Positions 16,812-29,545 are shown, counted from the first letter of the stretch. The stretch: 64,000 nt of DNA from Acidobacteriota bacterium (GCA_018268715.1 JAFDVZ010000007.1:1-64000); one strand, 5' to 3'. A program made the numbers and translations. The notes: generated by a model from the sequence alone, not told the origin.

Positions 16812-17561
16812 GTGCCAAAGCGAATTCTGGGCGTAATTCCTGCCCGGTTTGCCTCCTCCCGATTTCCCGGAAAACCCCTCGCTACAATCGCCGGCAAAAC
16901 CATGTTGCAGCACGTGTACGAGCGGGCCTCGCAGGCGCGTTACCTGACCAGCGTAATCGTCGCCACCGATGATGACCGGATCGAGGCCGAGGTGCGCCGC
17001 TTTGGCGGTATGGTTCGCCGGACCAGCGCGGACCACCCCTCCGGCACGGACCGGGTCGCCGAAGTCGCTTCCGCCGATTCGAGCCAGCTCGTCGTGAACA
17101 TCCAGGGCGACGAGCCGCTCATCGATCCCTACGCCATCGACGCCGCCATTCTCGCCATGTTGGACAATCCGGACATCCCCATGGGCACGTTGAGCAAGCG
17201 CATCGAGCGCGACGAGGATCACCGCAATCCCAACGTGGTTAAGGTCGTTTCCGATCGCAACGGCGACGCCATCTATTTTTCCCGCTCGCCGATCCCCTAC
17301 ATTCGTGAGACCGGCGATCGCCCCTCGATCGTCCGCTACAAGCACATCGGACTGTACGCCTATCAGCGGGAGTTCCTGCTCGGTTACTCGGATCTCCCGG
17401 TGGGTCCGCTCGAGCGGGCCGAGCGTCTCGAACAACTCCGGGCTCTGGAAAACGGCTACCGGATCCGCGTTGTGGAGACTGAGTACGACAGCCTCGGCGT
17501 CGACACGCCCGAGGACCTGGAGCGTGTGTCGCAGTTATTCGAAGTGAAACCCGTGGGCTGA
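16812..17561 (+). CDS. kdsB: 3-deoxy-manno-octulosonate cytidylyltransferase
   Basis: Transfers CMP from CTP to Kdo, giving CMP-Kdo for lipopolysaccharide inner-core assembly; cytoplasmic. 249 residues from GTG 16812. The N-terminus VPKRILGVIPARFASSRFPGKPL matches the nucleotide-binding start of the family, so the upstream ATG at 16797 (which would add MLYLN and contains the -10 box) is unlikely. Other signatures: VNIQGDEPLI near 94 and SRSPIPY near 155. It precedes pyrG and kdsA in one direction, so CTP supply and Kdo activation are encoded together. Confidence 0.95.
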   Translation: MPKRILGVIPARFASSRFPGKPLATIAGKTMLQHVYERASQARYLTSVIVATDDDRIEAEVRRFGGMVRRTSADHPSGTDRVAEVASADSSQLVVNIQGDEPLIDPYAIDAAILAMLDNPDIPMGTLSKRIERDEDHRNPNVVKVVSDRNGDAIYFSRSPIPYIRETGDRPSIVRYKHIGLYAYQREFLLGYSDLPVGPLERAERLEQLRALENGYRIRVVETEYDSLGVDTPEDLERVSQLFEVKPVG

Positions 17562-17598
17562 GACAGCCCGAACATGAAAGGGAGTTTGTAACAGGTAA

Positions 17599-19257
<1,659 letters not shown>

Positions 19258-19261
19258 CCCG

Positions 19262-20071
19262 GTGCGCATCGCCATCGGCGGCGGGATCGAGTTCGGCGAC
19301 CTCGCCCCGCTCGCCCTCATCGCCGGACCCTGCGTCATCGAAAGCGAGGACCACGTCCAGTTCCTCGCTCGCGAAATCGCCCGCATCGCCGGACCCTACG
19401 TCTTCAAGGCGTCTTTCGACAAGGCCAACCGCAGCAGCGTCGACTCCTACCGCGGCCCGGGGCTCGACGAAGGTCTCCGCATCCTCTCGGGCGTCCGCAA
19501 ACTCGGCATCCCCGTCCTCACCGACATCCACGAAACCTGGCAGGCCGAACCCGCCGCCGAAGCCGCCGACATCCTCCAGATCCCGGCCTTTCTCTGCCGT
19601 CAGACCGACCTGCTGATCGCCGCCGGACGCACCGGCCGCGTCGTCAACATCAAGAAGGGCCAGTTCGTCGCCCCCCACGACATCCGCCGCGCCGCCGACA
19701 AAGTCGCCTCCACCGGCAACGACAAAGTGCTGCTCACCGAACGCGGCGCCTCGTTCGGCTACAACAACCTGATCGTCGACATGCGCGGACTCGCCATCAT
19801 GCGCGAATCCGGCTACCCCGTCATCTTCGACGCCACCCACAGCGTCCAACTGCCAGGCGCCGCCGGAGCCGCCTCGGGAGGCCAGCCGCAGTACATCGGC
19901 GTACTCTCGCGAGCCGCCGTGGCCGCCGGCGTCGACGGCCTGTTCGTCGAAGTCCACGAAGCCCCCGAGCGCGCGAAATCCGACGGTGCGAACGCCCTCC
20001 GCCTGGACCGTCTGGCCCCGCTGCTGGCCACCCTCCGCGCTATCCACTCGCTCGTCAGCACGGCCCCCTGA
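19262..20071 (+). CDS. kdsA: 3-deoxy-8-phosphooctulonate synthase (Kdo8P synthase)
   Basis: Condenses phosphoenolpyruvate with arabinose 5-phosphate to Kdo 8-phosphate. 269 residues from GTG 19262, 4 nt after the pyrG stop; the frame upstream of it is only pyrG shadow. The family core is visible in FKASFDKANRSS (about 50-61), NIKKGQF (about 128-134) and FDATHSVQLPG (about 188-198). Cys24 in IAGPCVIES is the metal-ligand position of the metal-dependent (class II) enzymes, where the metal-independent E. coli type has Asn. kdsD and kdsC do not follow. Confidence 0.95.
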   Translation: MRIAIGGGIEFGDLAPLALIAGPCVIESEDHVQFLAREIARIAGPYVFKASFDKANRSSVDSYRGPGLDEGLRILSGVRKLGIPVLTDIHETWQAEPAAEAADILQIPAFLCRQTDLLIAAGRTGRVVNIKKGQFVAPHDIRRAADKVASTGNDKVLLTERGASFGYNNLIVDMRGLAIMRESGYPVIFDATHSVQLPGAAGAASGGQPQYIGVLSRAAVAAGVDGLFVEVHEAPERAKSDGANALRLDRLAPLLATLRAIHSLVSTAP

Positions 20072-20080
20072 GAAACGCGA

Positions 20081-20086
20081 TATCGT
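20081..20086 (+). promoter_or_regulatory. -10-like box (TATCGT) upstream of the DUF2264 gene
   Basis: TATCGT ends 6 nt before the GTG start at 20093, with no Shine-Dalgarno between. Spacing is that of a leaderless start, though the gene could also be read from the kdsA transcript. Confidence 0.4.
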
Positions 20087-20092
20087 TGCCAT

Positions 20093-21991
20093 GTGACCTT
20101 CTCCCGCCGCTCGCTGTTTGAAGGCGCCGCCGGCCTCCTGCTGGCCGCCCCGGCCCGCTCCGCCCCCGCCCCCTTCGCCGACGCCGTCTTCTTCCCGATC
20201 CTCGAAGGCTACCTGCGCAACGCCGCGCGCACCTCCCCGAGCCTCGCCGTCTGCGACTTCCCCGACGGCGCCCTGATGCCCGGCTCCACCGCCCAATCCG
20301 GCAAGACCTACGACTCGGTCAGCCGCATGATGCCGGCCCTCGCCGCCTGGGTCGCCAGCGGCCGCGAACCCCGCCGCATCCGCGCCGCCGGCCGCGAATT
20401 CGTCGTCGAAGACGTCCTGCTCGAAGCGTTCCGCAACGCCTTCAACCCCGCCAATCCCGACTACTGGAGAGCCGCCCCCGCCGACCATCAGCAGCAGCTC
20501 CAGGTCGAGTCCTCCATCGTAGCCTGGGCCCTTTACGTAGCCGCCGACCAACTCCTGCCGCGCCTGACGCCATCGGACCGCGCCAACATCCAGAACTGGC
20601 TCGCCAGTTGCACCCGAGTCCCGGTCCGCAACAACAACTGGGCCTGGTTCACGGCCGTCAACCAGGCCGTCCGCATCGAACTCGGCCGCAAGTGGAAGGA
20701 GTTCTCGGGCGACCCCGCCTGGATGATCGACGACCTGAAGGCGCTCGACCGCATGGCCATCCCCGGCGACGACGGCTGGTACACCGACTCGATCCGCGAA
20801 GAAGTATACGACTATTACAACTTCTGGGTCTTCGCCAGTCACTATCTCTACTGGAACCGTGTCATCGGCGCCCAATACCCCGAATGGCGCCGCCGTTTCG
20901 GCGCGCGTCTCCGCCGTTTCCTCGAACGCACGCCCTACTTCTTCGCGGCCAACGGCAGCCATGTCTTATTCGGCCGATCGCTGATCTACCGCTGGGCGGT
21001 CCTGACCCCGCTGGTGCTCGCCTATCAGCAGAAGCTCTGGCCGCACTCGCCCGGCCTGCTCAAGGCCATTGTCCGCCGCAATCTCGAATATCTATGGAGC
21101 GCCGGCGCCTTCGACCAGGACCGGGGCAAGCTCCGCGAAACCCTGACCGCCTCCGGTTCCCGCGGCATCTGCGAATCCTACATCGACAACGGCCATCCCT
21201 ACTGGGGAATGCAGGCCTTCGCGCTCTATCTGATCCCACCCAGCGACCCTTTCTGGACCGCTCCGGAAGAGCCCCTGCCGGTAGAAAAGCAAAGCTACCG
21301 AGTCCCCTTCGCCGGCCCAAAGATGCTGCTAGCCGGCGACCGTGAAACCGGCGAAGTGCGCTGGATCCACTCCATCAACGGCCACAACGAGCCCGACTAT
21401 CGCGACAAATATTCGAAGTTCGCCTACTCATCCCACTTCCCCTGGTCGATCGCGAAGACAAAGTCGGAGTGCGTCTGGGACGCGGCGCTAGTCTTCCGCA
21501 ACCCCGCCACGGGAGAAACCACCGGACGAAGCGGCATGACCTCCGGCCGACTCCTAGTGGACGGCGTGGAGCGAGTCTGGACCGCCCATCTTTCCGGAGC
21601 CGCGATCCAAGTGAAATCCACCCTCCGCACGACGGGCGCGTTCGAAGTCCGCCGCCACGAAGTCCAAGCCCCAGCGGGCACGCAACTAATAGAAGGATCC
21701 TTCGCGATCCCCGCCGAAGGGGCCATCCCGGAAGCCTCCTCGGACCCCAGCGTCTACATCGGGCAGGGCAAATCCGCAGTCGCGCTCTACGGCCTACAGG
21801 GCTACCACCGGGCCTTCGCCGAGCGCAGCGAAGGAACGAACATCGCGCACCGGGCGGTTCTCATTGCGTCGCTAGAAGCAGCAGCGAAGCAGGGAATCAC
21901 CATTCTGGAATGCGTCCACTACGCAAGCCCGGCAGCAAAGTCCCCCGCGGAAGCAGCCCGCCTGGCCCGCGAAGCGTTCCGCGCGCGTTAG
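20093..21991 (+). CDS. DUF2264 family protein, Tat-exported
   Basis: 632 residues from GTG 20093 (VTFSRRSLFEGAAGLLLAAPARSA), with a Tat-type signal peptide. The body, helical up to about residue 400 and then strand-rich, matches the DUF2264 family. Recognisable stretches are NNNWAWFTAVNQ (about 180-191), DGWYTDSIREEVYDYYNFWVFA (about 225-246) and FAYSSHFPWS. The helical barrel plus beta-sheet layout resembles glycoside hydrolases or lyases acting on uronic acid or deoxy sugars, so a role in extracytoplasmic polysaccharide breakdown is plausible; substrate unknown. Codons are strongly C-ending. Confidence 0.85.
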   Translation: MTFSRRSLFEGAAGLLLAAPARSAPAPFADAVFFPILEGYLRNAARTSPSLAVCDFPDGALMPGSTAQSGKTYDSVSRMMPALAAWVASGREPRRIRAAGREFVVEDVLLEAFRNAFNPANPDYWRAAPADHQQQLQVESSIVAWALYVAADQLLPRLTPSDRANIQNWLASCTRVPVRNNNWAWFTAVNQAVRIELGRKWKEFSGDPAWMIDDLKALDRMAIPGDDGWYTDSIREEVYDYYNFWVFASHYLYWNRVIGAQYPEWRRRFGARLRRFLERTPYFFAANGSHVLFGRSLIYRWAVLTPLVLAYQQKLWPHSPGLLKAIVRRNLEYLWSAGAFDQDRGKLRETLTASGSRGICESYIDNGHPYWGMQAFALYLIPPSDPFWTAPEEPLPVEKQSYRVPFAGPKMLLAGDRETGEVRWIHSINGHNEPDYRDKYSKFAYSSHFPWSIAKTKSECVWDAALVFRNPATGETTGRSGMTSGRLLVDGVERVWTAHLSGAAIQVKSTLRTTGAFEVRRHEVQAPAGTQLIEGSFAIPAEGAIPEASSDPSVYIGQGKSAVALYGLQGYHRAFAERSEGTNIAHRAVLIASLEAAAKQGITILECVHYASPAAKSPAEAARLAREAFRAR

Positions 21992-22155
21992 TTGACAATT
22001 CAGCACGCGGCGCCGAGCCGGCGATCCCCTTCCAGGTCCTCCTCGCCGCGAATACCGCCGCCATTCTCCTCGACTCCTGACTCCTGCCCCCTGACCCCAT
22101 CAAGCCCTCGTCTAATCACCTGTAACCGCGCCGCTCGGTTTGTATCCAATTAAGA

Positions 22156-24456
<2,301 letters not shown>

Positions 24457-24474
24457 CCCAAAGTGGGGGGGGGA

Positions 24475-24491
24475 AGAGGGGGCCGCCCTCT
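24475..24491. terminator. GC hairpin between convergent genes
   Basis: AGAGGG-GGCCG-CCCTCT lies between the P-ATPase stop and the 3' end of the minus-strand histone-like gene. It follows a run of nine G (24465-24473). No T-run on either strand, so termination strength is uncertain. Confidence 0.35.
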
Positions 24492-24501
24492 CCCTGGGGA
24501 C

Positions 24502-25281
24502 CTACTTCTTGCGCGGAGCGGCCTTCTTCGGCGCCGCCTTCTTCACCGCCTTGGCGGGGGCGGTCTTCTTGACGGCCTTCTTGGCGGGCGCGGCCTTCTT
24601 CACCGCGGTCTTCTTGGGAGCCGCCTTCGCCGGAGCGACCTTCTTTACTGCGACCTTCTTCGCCGCCACGGGATTTGAAGCGACCGTTTTGGATGCAACC
24701 GCCTTGGATGCAGCCGGCTTGGCGGGCGTGGCCTTGGCGGGTGCGGCCTTCTTCGGAGCAGCCTCCTTGACAGGAGCGGCCTGCTCGACAGGAGCAGCCT
24801 GCTTGACAAGAGCAGCCTGCTTGATAGGGGCAGCCTCCTTGACAGGAGCAGCCTGCTTGACAGGGGCAGCCTGCTTGACAGGGGCAACCACCTTGACAGG
24901 AGCGGCCTTCTTCACAGGAGCGGTCTTCTTCACCGCCGCCACCTTCGCCGGGGCCGCGGTCTTTTTCACCGCCTTCGCCACGACAGGAGCCTTCTTCACC
25001 GGTGCGGAGGCCGGTTGTACAGGCTTCCGGACCGCTACCGGTCGCGCCACGGCGGGCGGCGCGGCATCCTCGTCGTCTGCTACCGCCGAGGGATGATCCG
25101 CCTCCCCGCCGAAGACGTCGTCTTCATCCAGGTCCTCGTCGTCGTCGTCGAAGTCCTCGTCGTCGTCTTCCAGTTCATCGTCGATGCCGTAGTCGCCGAT
25201 ATCGGTATCCACGTGATCGTCCCGATAGTCGTCGTCGAGATCGTCATCGTCCGGCGCGGCGAGCAGATCCCATTCAAACAT
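24502..25281 (-). CDS. Histone-H1-like protein with acidic head and Lys/Ala/Pro tail
   Basis: 259 residues in two contrasting parts. Residues 1-65 are extremely acidic (runs of Asp and Glu broken by Tyr and Val, such as EDDDEDFDDDDEDLDEDD). Residues about 85-259 are Lys/Ala/Pro/Val repeats (APVKQA, KKAAP) like eukaryotic H1 tails and bacterial H1-like nucleoid proteins. Binding to DNA or RNA by the tail is likely; the acidic head may act as an internal competitor. AGGAGG sits 8 nt before the ATG. The tail contains a tandem 18-bp DNA repeat. Neighbours give no functional clue. Confidence 0.8.
   Translation of the reverse strand: MFEWDLLAAPDDDDLDDDYRDDHVDTDIGDYGIDDELEDDDEDFDDDDEDLDEDDVFGGEADHPSAVADDEDAAPPAVARPVAVRKPVQPASAPVKKAPVVAKAVKKTAAPAKVAAVKKTAPVKKAAPVKVVAPVKQAAPVKQAAPVKEAAPIKQAALVKQAAPVEQAAPVKEAAPKKAAPAKATPAKPAASKAVASKTVASNPVAAKKVAVKKVAPAKAAPKKTAVKKAAPAKKAVKKTAPAKAVKKAAPKKAAPRKK
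24767..24928 (-). repeat. 18-bp coding minisatellite, nine copies
   Basis: Nine contiguous 18-bp units, consensus on the plus strand TTGACAGGAGCAGCCTGC, with 0-4 differences each, encoding a six-residue unit (APVKQA and variants) on the minus strand. Unit starts run 24767, 24785, 24803 and so on to 24911. Because 18 is a multiple of 3, gain or loss of units keeps the frame. Confidence 0.9.
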
Positions 25282-25314
25282 TTTCCATGCCTCCTGTCAG
25301 GCCTACTCTAGCCT

Positions 25315-25342
25315 AGAATAACGCGTTTTATTTACCAGGCAA
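25315..25342 (-). promoter_or_regulatory. Candidate promoter of the histone-like gene
   Basis: On the minus strand TTGCCT (25342-25337), 16-bp spacer, TATTCT (25320-25315). Transcription would begin near 25308, leaving a leader of about 27 nt that contains the AGGAGG Shine-Dalgarno. Confidence 0.55.
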
Positions 25343-25509
25343 GGGGCGTAATACAGGCCGGAGCTCCCATCTTTCGACGCACCCCGAACTCGGAAGTCAT
25401 CCAAACCGCCCTCCTCTCGCGTTCCGCCGCCCAAGTCCCATGGGTCCTAAGCCTATGTGATCCGGTACACTTGCAGACTTTGTCCTACCGTTTCGTATAC
25501 GCCAAACCC

Positions 25510-25518
25510 TGATACACT
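25510..25518 (+). promoter_or_regulatory. Candidate extended -10 of the glycan gene cluster
   Basis: TGATACACT fits the extended -10 pattern TGnTAnnnT; the -35 region (GTTTCG) is poor. The predicted start near 25525 gives a leader of about 150 nt that includes the 25581-25597 hairpin. Confidence 0.4.
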
Positions 25519-25675
25519 CATAGGTAAGTTCCGAAACGGGGCAGCGCCGGAACTCGTCCTAGCTTCGCGGGTTCAGATAACCGGGATGGAATCCCGGCAG
25601 CGCATTCGATTTAGGAGTCGGGAGGTTAGCTCGGATCGGATGGCACGAGCAGTACGCGCATGATTGGAACATTGG

Positions 25676-26830
25676 ATGCTCTTTTCCGTTGACGCCCATA
25701 CCATTGGCTGTCATTTGACGGGTAATGAAGTCTACATCCGTAACCTGCTGAACGAGTACGCGGAACTCGACCCGGCGTCCCAGTTCCTGACGTACGTTGC
25801 GAAGCCCGACGCGGCTTCGAGCATTCCCCGTCATTTTGAAAAAAGGTGGGTTTCCGACAACCCATTTCGTCGGTTAGGCTACGATATTCCGCTCAGTTTG
25901 AGGCGGGAACGTCCGGATTTGATCCACGTTCAATATACGGCGCCGCTGTTTTGTCCGGCGCCCATCGTCGTAACGGTCCACGATGTAAGTTATCTCGAAC
26001 ATCCTGAGCACTTTACGCGATGCCGGGTGGCTCAATTGAAGCTTACGGTGAAACGCACCGTGCGCGCCGCCGCCCGCATCCTGACGCCCAGCGAATTCTC
26101 CCGCCGGTCGATCATCCGCGCCTATGGCATTGACGCCGAGCGCGTCGTGGTGGTCCACAACGCGGTGTCGAATACGTTCCGGCCCGTGCATCAGGATACG
26201 GCCGCCCATTGGGTGCGCCAGAAGTTCGGCATCGCCACCCCGTTTGTCCTCACCGTCGGAGATCTCCAGCCCCGCAAGAACCACCTGGGGCTGATCCGCG
26301 CCTTTGAGGACCTCATTCGCCACTACCCGCAACTGCCCCACCACCTGGTGATGGTCGGCAAGGAGACCTGGTTCGGCTCCACCATTCGCCGGGCCGCCCA
26401 ACGGTCCTCGCTGGCCGGGCGGATTCACTTCACCGGATGGGTTTCGGACGACGAGTTGCGGCACTTCTACGGCGCCTGCGACGCTTTCGTATTCCCCTCA
26501 TTTTACGAGGGTTTCGGCCTGCCGATTCTCGAGGCCATGGCCTGCGGCCGCGCCGTCGCCTGTTCAAACACCTCGGCCATGCCGGAGGTGGCCAACGCCG
26601 CCGCGCTCCTGTTTGACCCCCATCGGCCCAGCGAGATCACCCGCGCCCTGCGCGATCTCCTGCTCGATTCCGAACTTCGCGCCCGCACGGAGCGTCTGGG
26701 CAGCCAGCGCGCCGCCGGCTTCACCTGGTCCCGGGCCGCGCAAAAGACCTTGAGCGTGTACTACGACGTGGCGGGTGCGCGCCAAACCGCCATCGCTTCG
26801 AACCGGGCCCTGCCCGTCGCGCCACGCTGA
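25676..26830 (+). CDS. Glycosyltransferase family 4 (GT-B)
   Basis: 384 residues from ATG 25676, chosen because MLFSVDAHTIGCHLTGNEVY is the normal N-terminus of the family (donor-side GGNE-like turn); the TTG at 25664 is a less likely alternative. C-terminal Rossmann half: VGDLQPRKNHLGLIRAF near 197-213, TGWVSDDELRHFYGACD and the EX7E-type motif in PSFYEGFGLPILEAMACG near 275-292. Transfers an activated sugar onto a growing surface glycan, donor unknown. It opens a run of four same-strand genes (gaps 6, 3 and 3 bp) that look like one polysaccharide operon. Confidence 0.92.
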   Translation: MLFSVDAHTIGCHLTGNEVYIRNLLNEYAELDPASQFLTYVAKPDAASSIPRHFEKRWVSDNPFRRLGYDIPLSLRRERPDLIHVQYTAPLFCPAPIVVTVHDVSYLEHPEHFTRCRVAQLKLTVKRTVRAAARILTPSEFSRRSIIRAYGIDAERVVVVHNAVSNTFRPVHQDTAAHWVRQKFGIATPFVLTVGDLQPRKNHLGLIRAFEDLIRHYPQLPHHLVMVGKETWFGSTIRRAAQRSSLAGRIHFTGWVSDDELRHFYGACDAFVFPSFYEGFGLPILEAMACGRAVACSNTSAMPEVANAAALLFDPHRPSEITRALRDLLLDSELRARTERLGSQRAAGFTWSRAAQKTLSVYYDVAGARQTAIASNRALPVAPR

Positions 26831-26836
26831 AAACGG

Positions 26837-27541
26837 ATGCTGATGTTGTTGCGCCCCGTCGCTTTCGGCTTGATTCTCGCTTGTTTCGCCCCGGCGGCCG
26901 AGAAGCCCCCCTTCCCGGCCGACGAGGAACTGCATTACACCATCAACTGGCCCACCGGTCTCAGCCTGGGTGAGGCCACGCTCCACACCGTTCGTAAGAA
27001 TACGGACTCCGGCCCCCGCATCGAATCCGAGTTCACCCTGGACGCTTCCGTGCCCGGATTCGCTGTGCTCGACCGCTATCGGTCCATCTCGGATGCGGCC
27101 TACTGCTCCATTCAACTCGAAAAGGCCTACCAGCACGGCAAGCGGAAGTCCGAGGACCGGACTACTTTTGACGCCTCGAAGGGCGTCGCCACCCGGCAGA
27201 CCCTCGCCGGCGGCAAGACCGATATCAGCATCGCCGCCTGCGCCAAGGACGCGCTGACATTCGTTCAGTTCGTGCGCCGCGAACTCGGCCAGGGGCGTCT
27301 GCCGCCCCACCAGACCGTCCTGTTCGGCGCCGAATACCGCGTCAGCGTCCAGTTCGCCGGCGCCCAGCAGGTAACCGTCAACGAGAAGCGCATGGAGGCC
27401 GACCGCCTCAACGTCACCCTGAAAGGCCCCGCCTCCGACCTGACTTTCGAAGCCTATTTCGCCAAGGATTCCGCCCGGACCCCCGTGATGGTCCGCGTTC
27501 CCATGACCCTCGCCACCTTTTCACTGGAGTTGACCCGCTAG
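26837..27541 (+). CDS. DUF3108 family exported protein
   Basis: 234 residues with a short signal peptide (MLMLLRPVAFGLILACFAPAA). The rest is strand-rich with the DUF3108 phrases EELHYTINWPTGLSLGEATL near 30-50 and RVPMTLATFSLEL at the end. Function unknown; relatives are periplasmic beta-structured proteins. The position between two glycan-biosynthesis genes, with 6- and 3-bp gaps, suggests a role in handling or exporting the glycan. Confidence 0.8.
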   Translation: MLMLLRPVAFGLILACFAPAAEKPPFPADEELHYTINWPTGLSLGEATLHTVRKNTDSGPRIESEFTLDASVPGFAVLDRYRSISDAAYCSIQLEKAYQHGKRKSEDRTTFDASKGVATRQTLAGGKTDISIAACAKDALTFVQFVRRELGQGRLPPHQTVLFGAEYRVSVQFAGAQQVTVNEKRMEADRLNVTLKGPASDLTFEAYFAKDSARTPVMVRVPMTLATFSLELTR

Positions 27542-27544
27542 ACA

Positions 27545-29542
27545 ATGCGGATCGCTTTTTTCTCGCCCCTGCCCCCCGCCAAGAGCGGGATCGCCGACTA
27601 CTCCGCCGCCCTGCTCGACCCGCTCCGCCGCCTCGCCCAGGTGGAGGCTTTCACCGACCGGCCGCCACACTTCAATCCGGCGGCCTATGACGTGTGCGTC
27701 TACCAGATCGGCAACAACCCCCACCACATCGTTCCCTATGAGATGGCGCTCGAGCACCCGGGCGTAGTGGTGCTTCATGAGGCGAACCTCCACCACCTGA
27801 TCACCGATCTCACCATCCGCCGCAACGATTGGCCGGCCTATTTGAATGAGGTGGAGTACAACGGCGGTGCGACGGCTCTGGCCTACGCCCGCCGCTACGT
27901 CGCCACCCTCGAACGCGGCCCCGATTACGACGGCGTCCCCATGCTGCGCCGCATCGTCGAGCGTTCCCTGGGCGTCATCGTCCACAGCGATTGCGTCGGC
28001 GAGCAGGTCCGCAAGGCGGGTTACGAAGGCCCCCTGGGACGCATCTGGCACGGCGGCTGGGTCCTCGACTCGGACCGCAACTCCTGGCGCTTCCGCCTGG
28101 GCCTCGACGAACTGACGCCCCTGATCGGCGTCTTCGGCTTCCTCAAGCCCTACAAGCGCATCGCCGAATCCCTGCGCGCGTTCCGTCGCCTGCTGCGCGT
28201 CGAACCCCGAGCCCGTATGATCCTGGTGGGCGAGCCCCACCCGGAGCTCCAGCTCGATTCATTGATAGACTCGCTCGACCTCGCCCCGGCCGTCCGCGTC
28301 CTCGGCTTCACGCCGATTGAGGATTTCAATGGCTACATCGGCGCCTGCGACATCGTCCTGAATCTGCGGTATCCAACGGTGGGCGAAAGCTCCGGCACGC
28401 TGTTGCGGGCGCTCGGCCTGGGCCGCGCCGTGGTGGTGAGCGACGTCGGCTCCTTCCGTGAGTACCCCGACGACGTGGTTCTCAAGACCCCGGTGGACTC
28501 CACCGAGGAGGACCACCTCTTCGAATACCTGAACCTGCTGGTCTCTCGCCCCGACTACGCCCGGAAGCTAGGCGCGAACGCCCGTGAGTGGGTCCGCCGG
28601 GAATGCTCCTGGGACGTCGTCGCCGGCGATTATGTCGAGTTCCTGGAGGCGGTCCGCACCGGCGCCCCGGTCCCCGACCGCCCCCTCCCTCCCGTCCCCG
28701 AGCCCCCGCCGCCAGCGCCCGAGCCTGCGGCGCCGCCGTCAGCCCCCGAGCCGGCCGCCGAAGCCCACGCCCGGGAAATCCGGCTGTGGACGGCCCCGGA
28801 GGCCCGCGACTACGCTGAAAGCCACATCACCCGCCTCGCCAGGACCCTGGAGATCACCCCCCGCGGAACCGCCTCGGACCGGATCCTCGAGATGGGCGCC
28901 TACCTCCAGATCACCCCGGCCCTCAAAACCCAGCTCGGCTACGGCGAGGTCCGCGGCTGCTACTACGGCAAGGCCGGCCGCGGCGACCTGCGCCGCGTAA
29001 CCAGCTCCGAAGGCGTCGAATTCGAGTGCAAAATCGACCTTTTTGACGCCGAAAAGGACGTTTTTCCGTACGAAAATGAACACTTTTCGACGGTTCTTTG
29101 CTGCGAATTGATCGAACATCTGTTCTCCGACCCCATGCACCTGATGTCGGAGGCCAATCGTATCTTGAAGATAGGAGGGCACTTAGTCCTCACCACCCCC
29201 AACATCGCGAGCCTCCGCGCGATCGCCGGCCTTTTGCAGGGTTTTCAGCCCGGATTGTTCCCCGCCTACATCCGGCCGCGCGCCGACGGCGAGACGGACG
29301 CCCGCCACAACCGCGAGTACACGCCCCGGGAGATCTCGGATCTATTTGAAAATTCAGGGTTTACGGTCACCCTGCTGGACACCGGGCCGTTCCTTGACGA
29401 GCCCCATCCGGAGTTCGGCTGGGTCCGCAGCCTGCTCGACCGCTACATTCTCTCCACCGAACACCGCGGCGACGGAATTTACGCCGTAGGACGCAAAATC
29501 GGCCCCATTCGCGACCGTTATCCGTCCTGGTTGTACGCCTGA
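27545..29542 (+). CDS. Glycosyltransferase-methyltransferase fusion
   Basis: 665 residues. Residues 1-370 are a GT4-like GT-B glycosyltransferase (MRIAFFSPLPPAKSGIADYS, then FGFLKPYKRIAESLRAF and PTVGESSGTLLRALGLGRAVV). A Pro/Glu/Ala-rich linker spans about 378-408. Residues about 425-640 are a class I SAM methyltransferase with RILEMGAYLQ-type motif I, the post-II segment FSTVLCCELIEHL and LKIGGHLVLTTPN. The fusion could add a sugar and cap or modify it with methyl, as in chain-length control of O-antigens; that is inference. It starts 3 bp after DUF3108. Confidence 0.87.
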   Translation: MRIAFFSPLPPAKSGIADYSAALLDPLRRLAQVEAFTDRPPHFNPAAYDVCVYQIGNNPHHIVPYEMALEHPGVVVLHEANLHHLITDLTIRRNDWPAYLNEVEYNGGATALAYARRYVATLERGPDYDGVPMLRRIVERSLGVIVHSDCVGEQVRKAGYEGPLGRIWHGGWVLDSDRNSWRFRLGLDELTPLIGVFGFLKPYKRIAESLRAFRRLLRVEPRARMILVGEPHPELQLDSLIDSLDLAPAVRVLGFTPIEDFNGYIGACDIVLNLRYPTVGESSGTLLRALGLGRAVVVSDVGSFREYPDDVVLKTPVDSTEEDHLFEYLNLLVSRPDYARKLGANAREWVRRECSWDVVAGDYVEFLEAVRTGAPVPDRPLPPVPEPPPPAPEPAAPPSAPEPAAEAHAREIRLWTAPEARDYAESHITRLARTLEITPRGTASDRILEMGAYLQITPALKTQLGYGEVRGCYYGKAGRGDLRRVTSSEGVEFECKIDLFDAEKDVFPYENEHFSTVLCCELIEHLFSDPMHLMSEANRILKIGGHLVLTTPNIASLRAIAGLLQGFQPGLFPAYIRPRADGETDARHNREYTPREISDLFENSGFTVTLLDTGPFLDEPHPEFGWVRSLLDRYILSTEHRGDGIYAVGRKIGPIRDRYPSWLYA

Positions 29543-29545
29543 ACC

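Larger units (their letters stand above)
25282..25675. other. Intergenic regulatory region between divergent genes
   Basis: 394 bp without a gene. It contains the promoter of the histone-like gene (25315-25342), an extended -10 for the glycan operon (25510-25518) and a perfect 7-bp hairpin CCGGGAT-GGA-ATCCCGG (25581-25597) in the likely leader of the latter. CCGAACTCGGAAGT near 25384-25397 matches a conserved 5S rRNA loop, but no surrounding 5S helices exist. Confidence 0.5.

Noticed and set aside
21992-21997. TTGACA, a perfect -35 box just after the DUF2264 stop
   Set aside because: No -10-like hexamer 15-19 bp downstream, and the next gene starts 160 bp away.
24767-24928. Short tandem repeats as a CRISPR array
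   Set aside because: The units are contiguous 18-mers with no spacers, lie inside a coding frame, and no cas genes are near.
25384-25397. CCGAACTCGGAAGT, matching a conserved 5S rRNA loop
   Set aside because: Only about 14 nt match; the flanking 5S helices and the terminal GATGGTA-type segment are absent.
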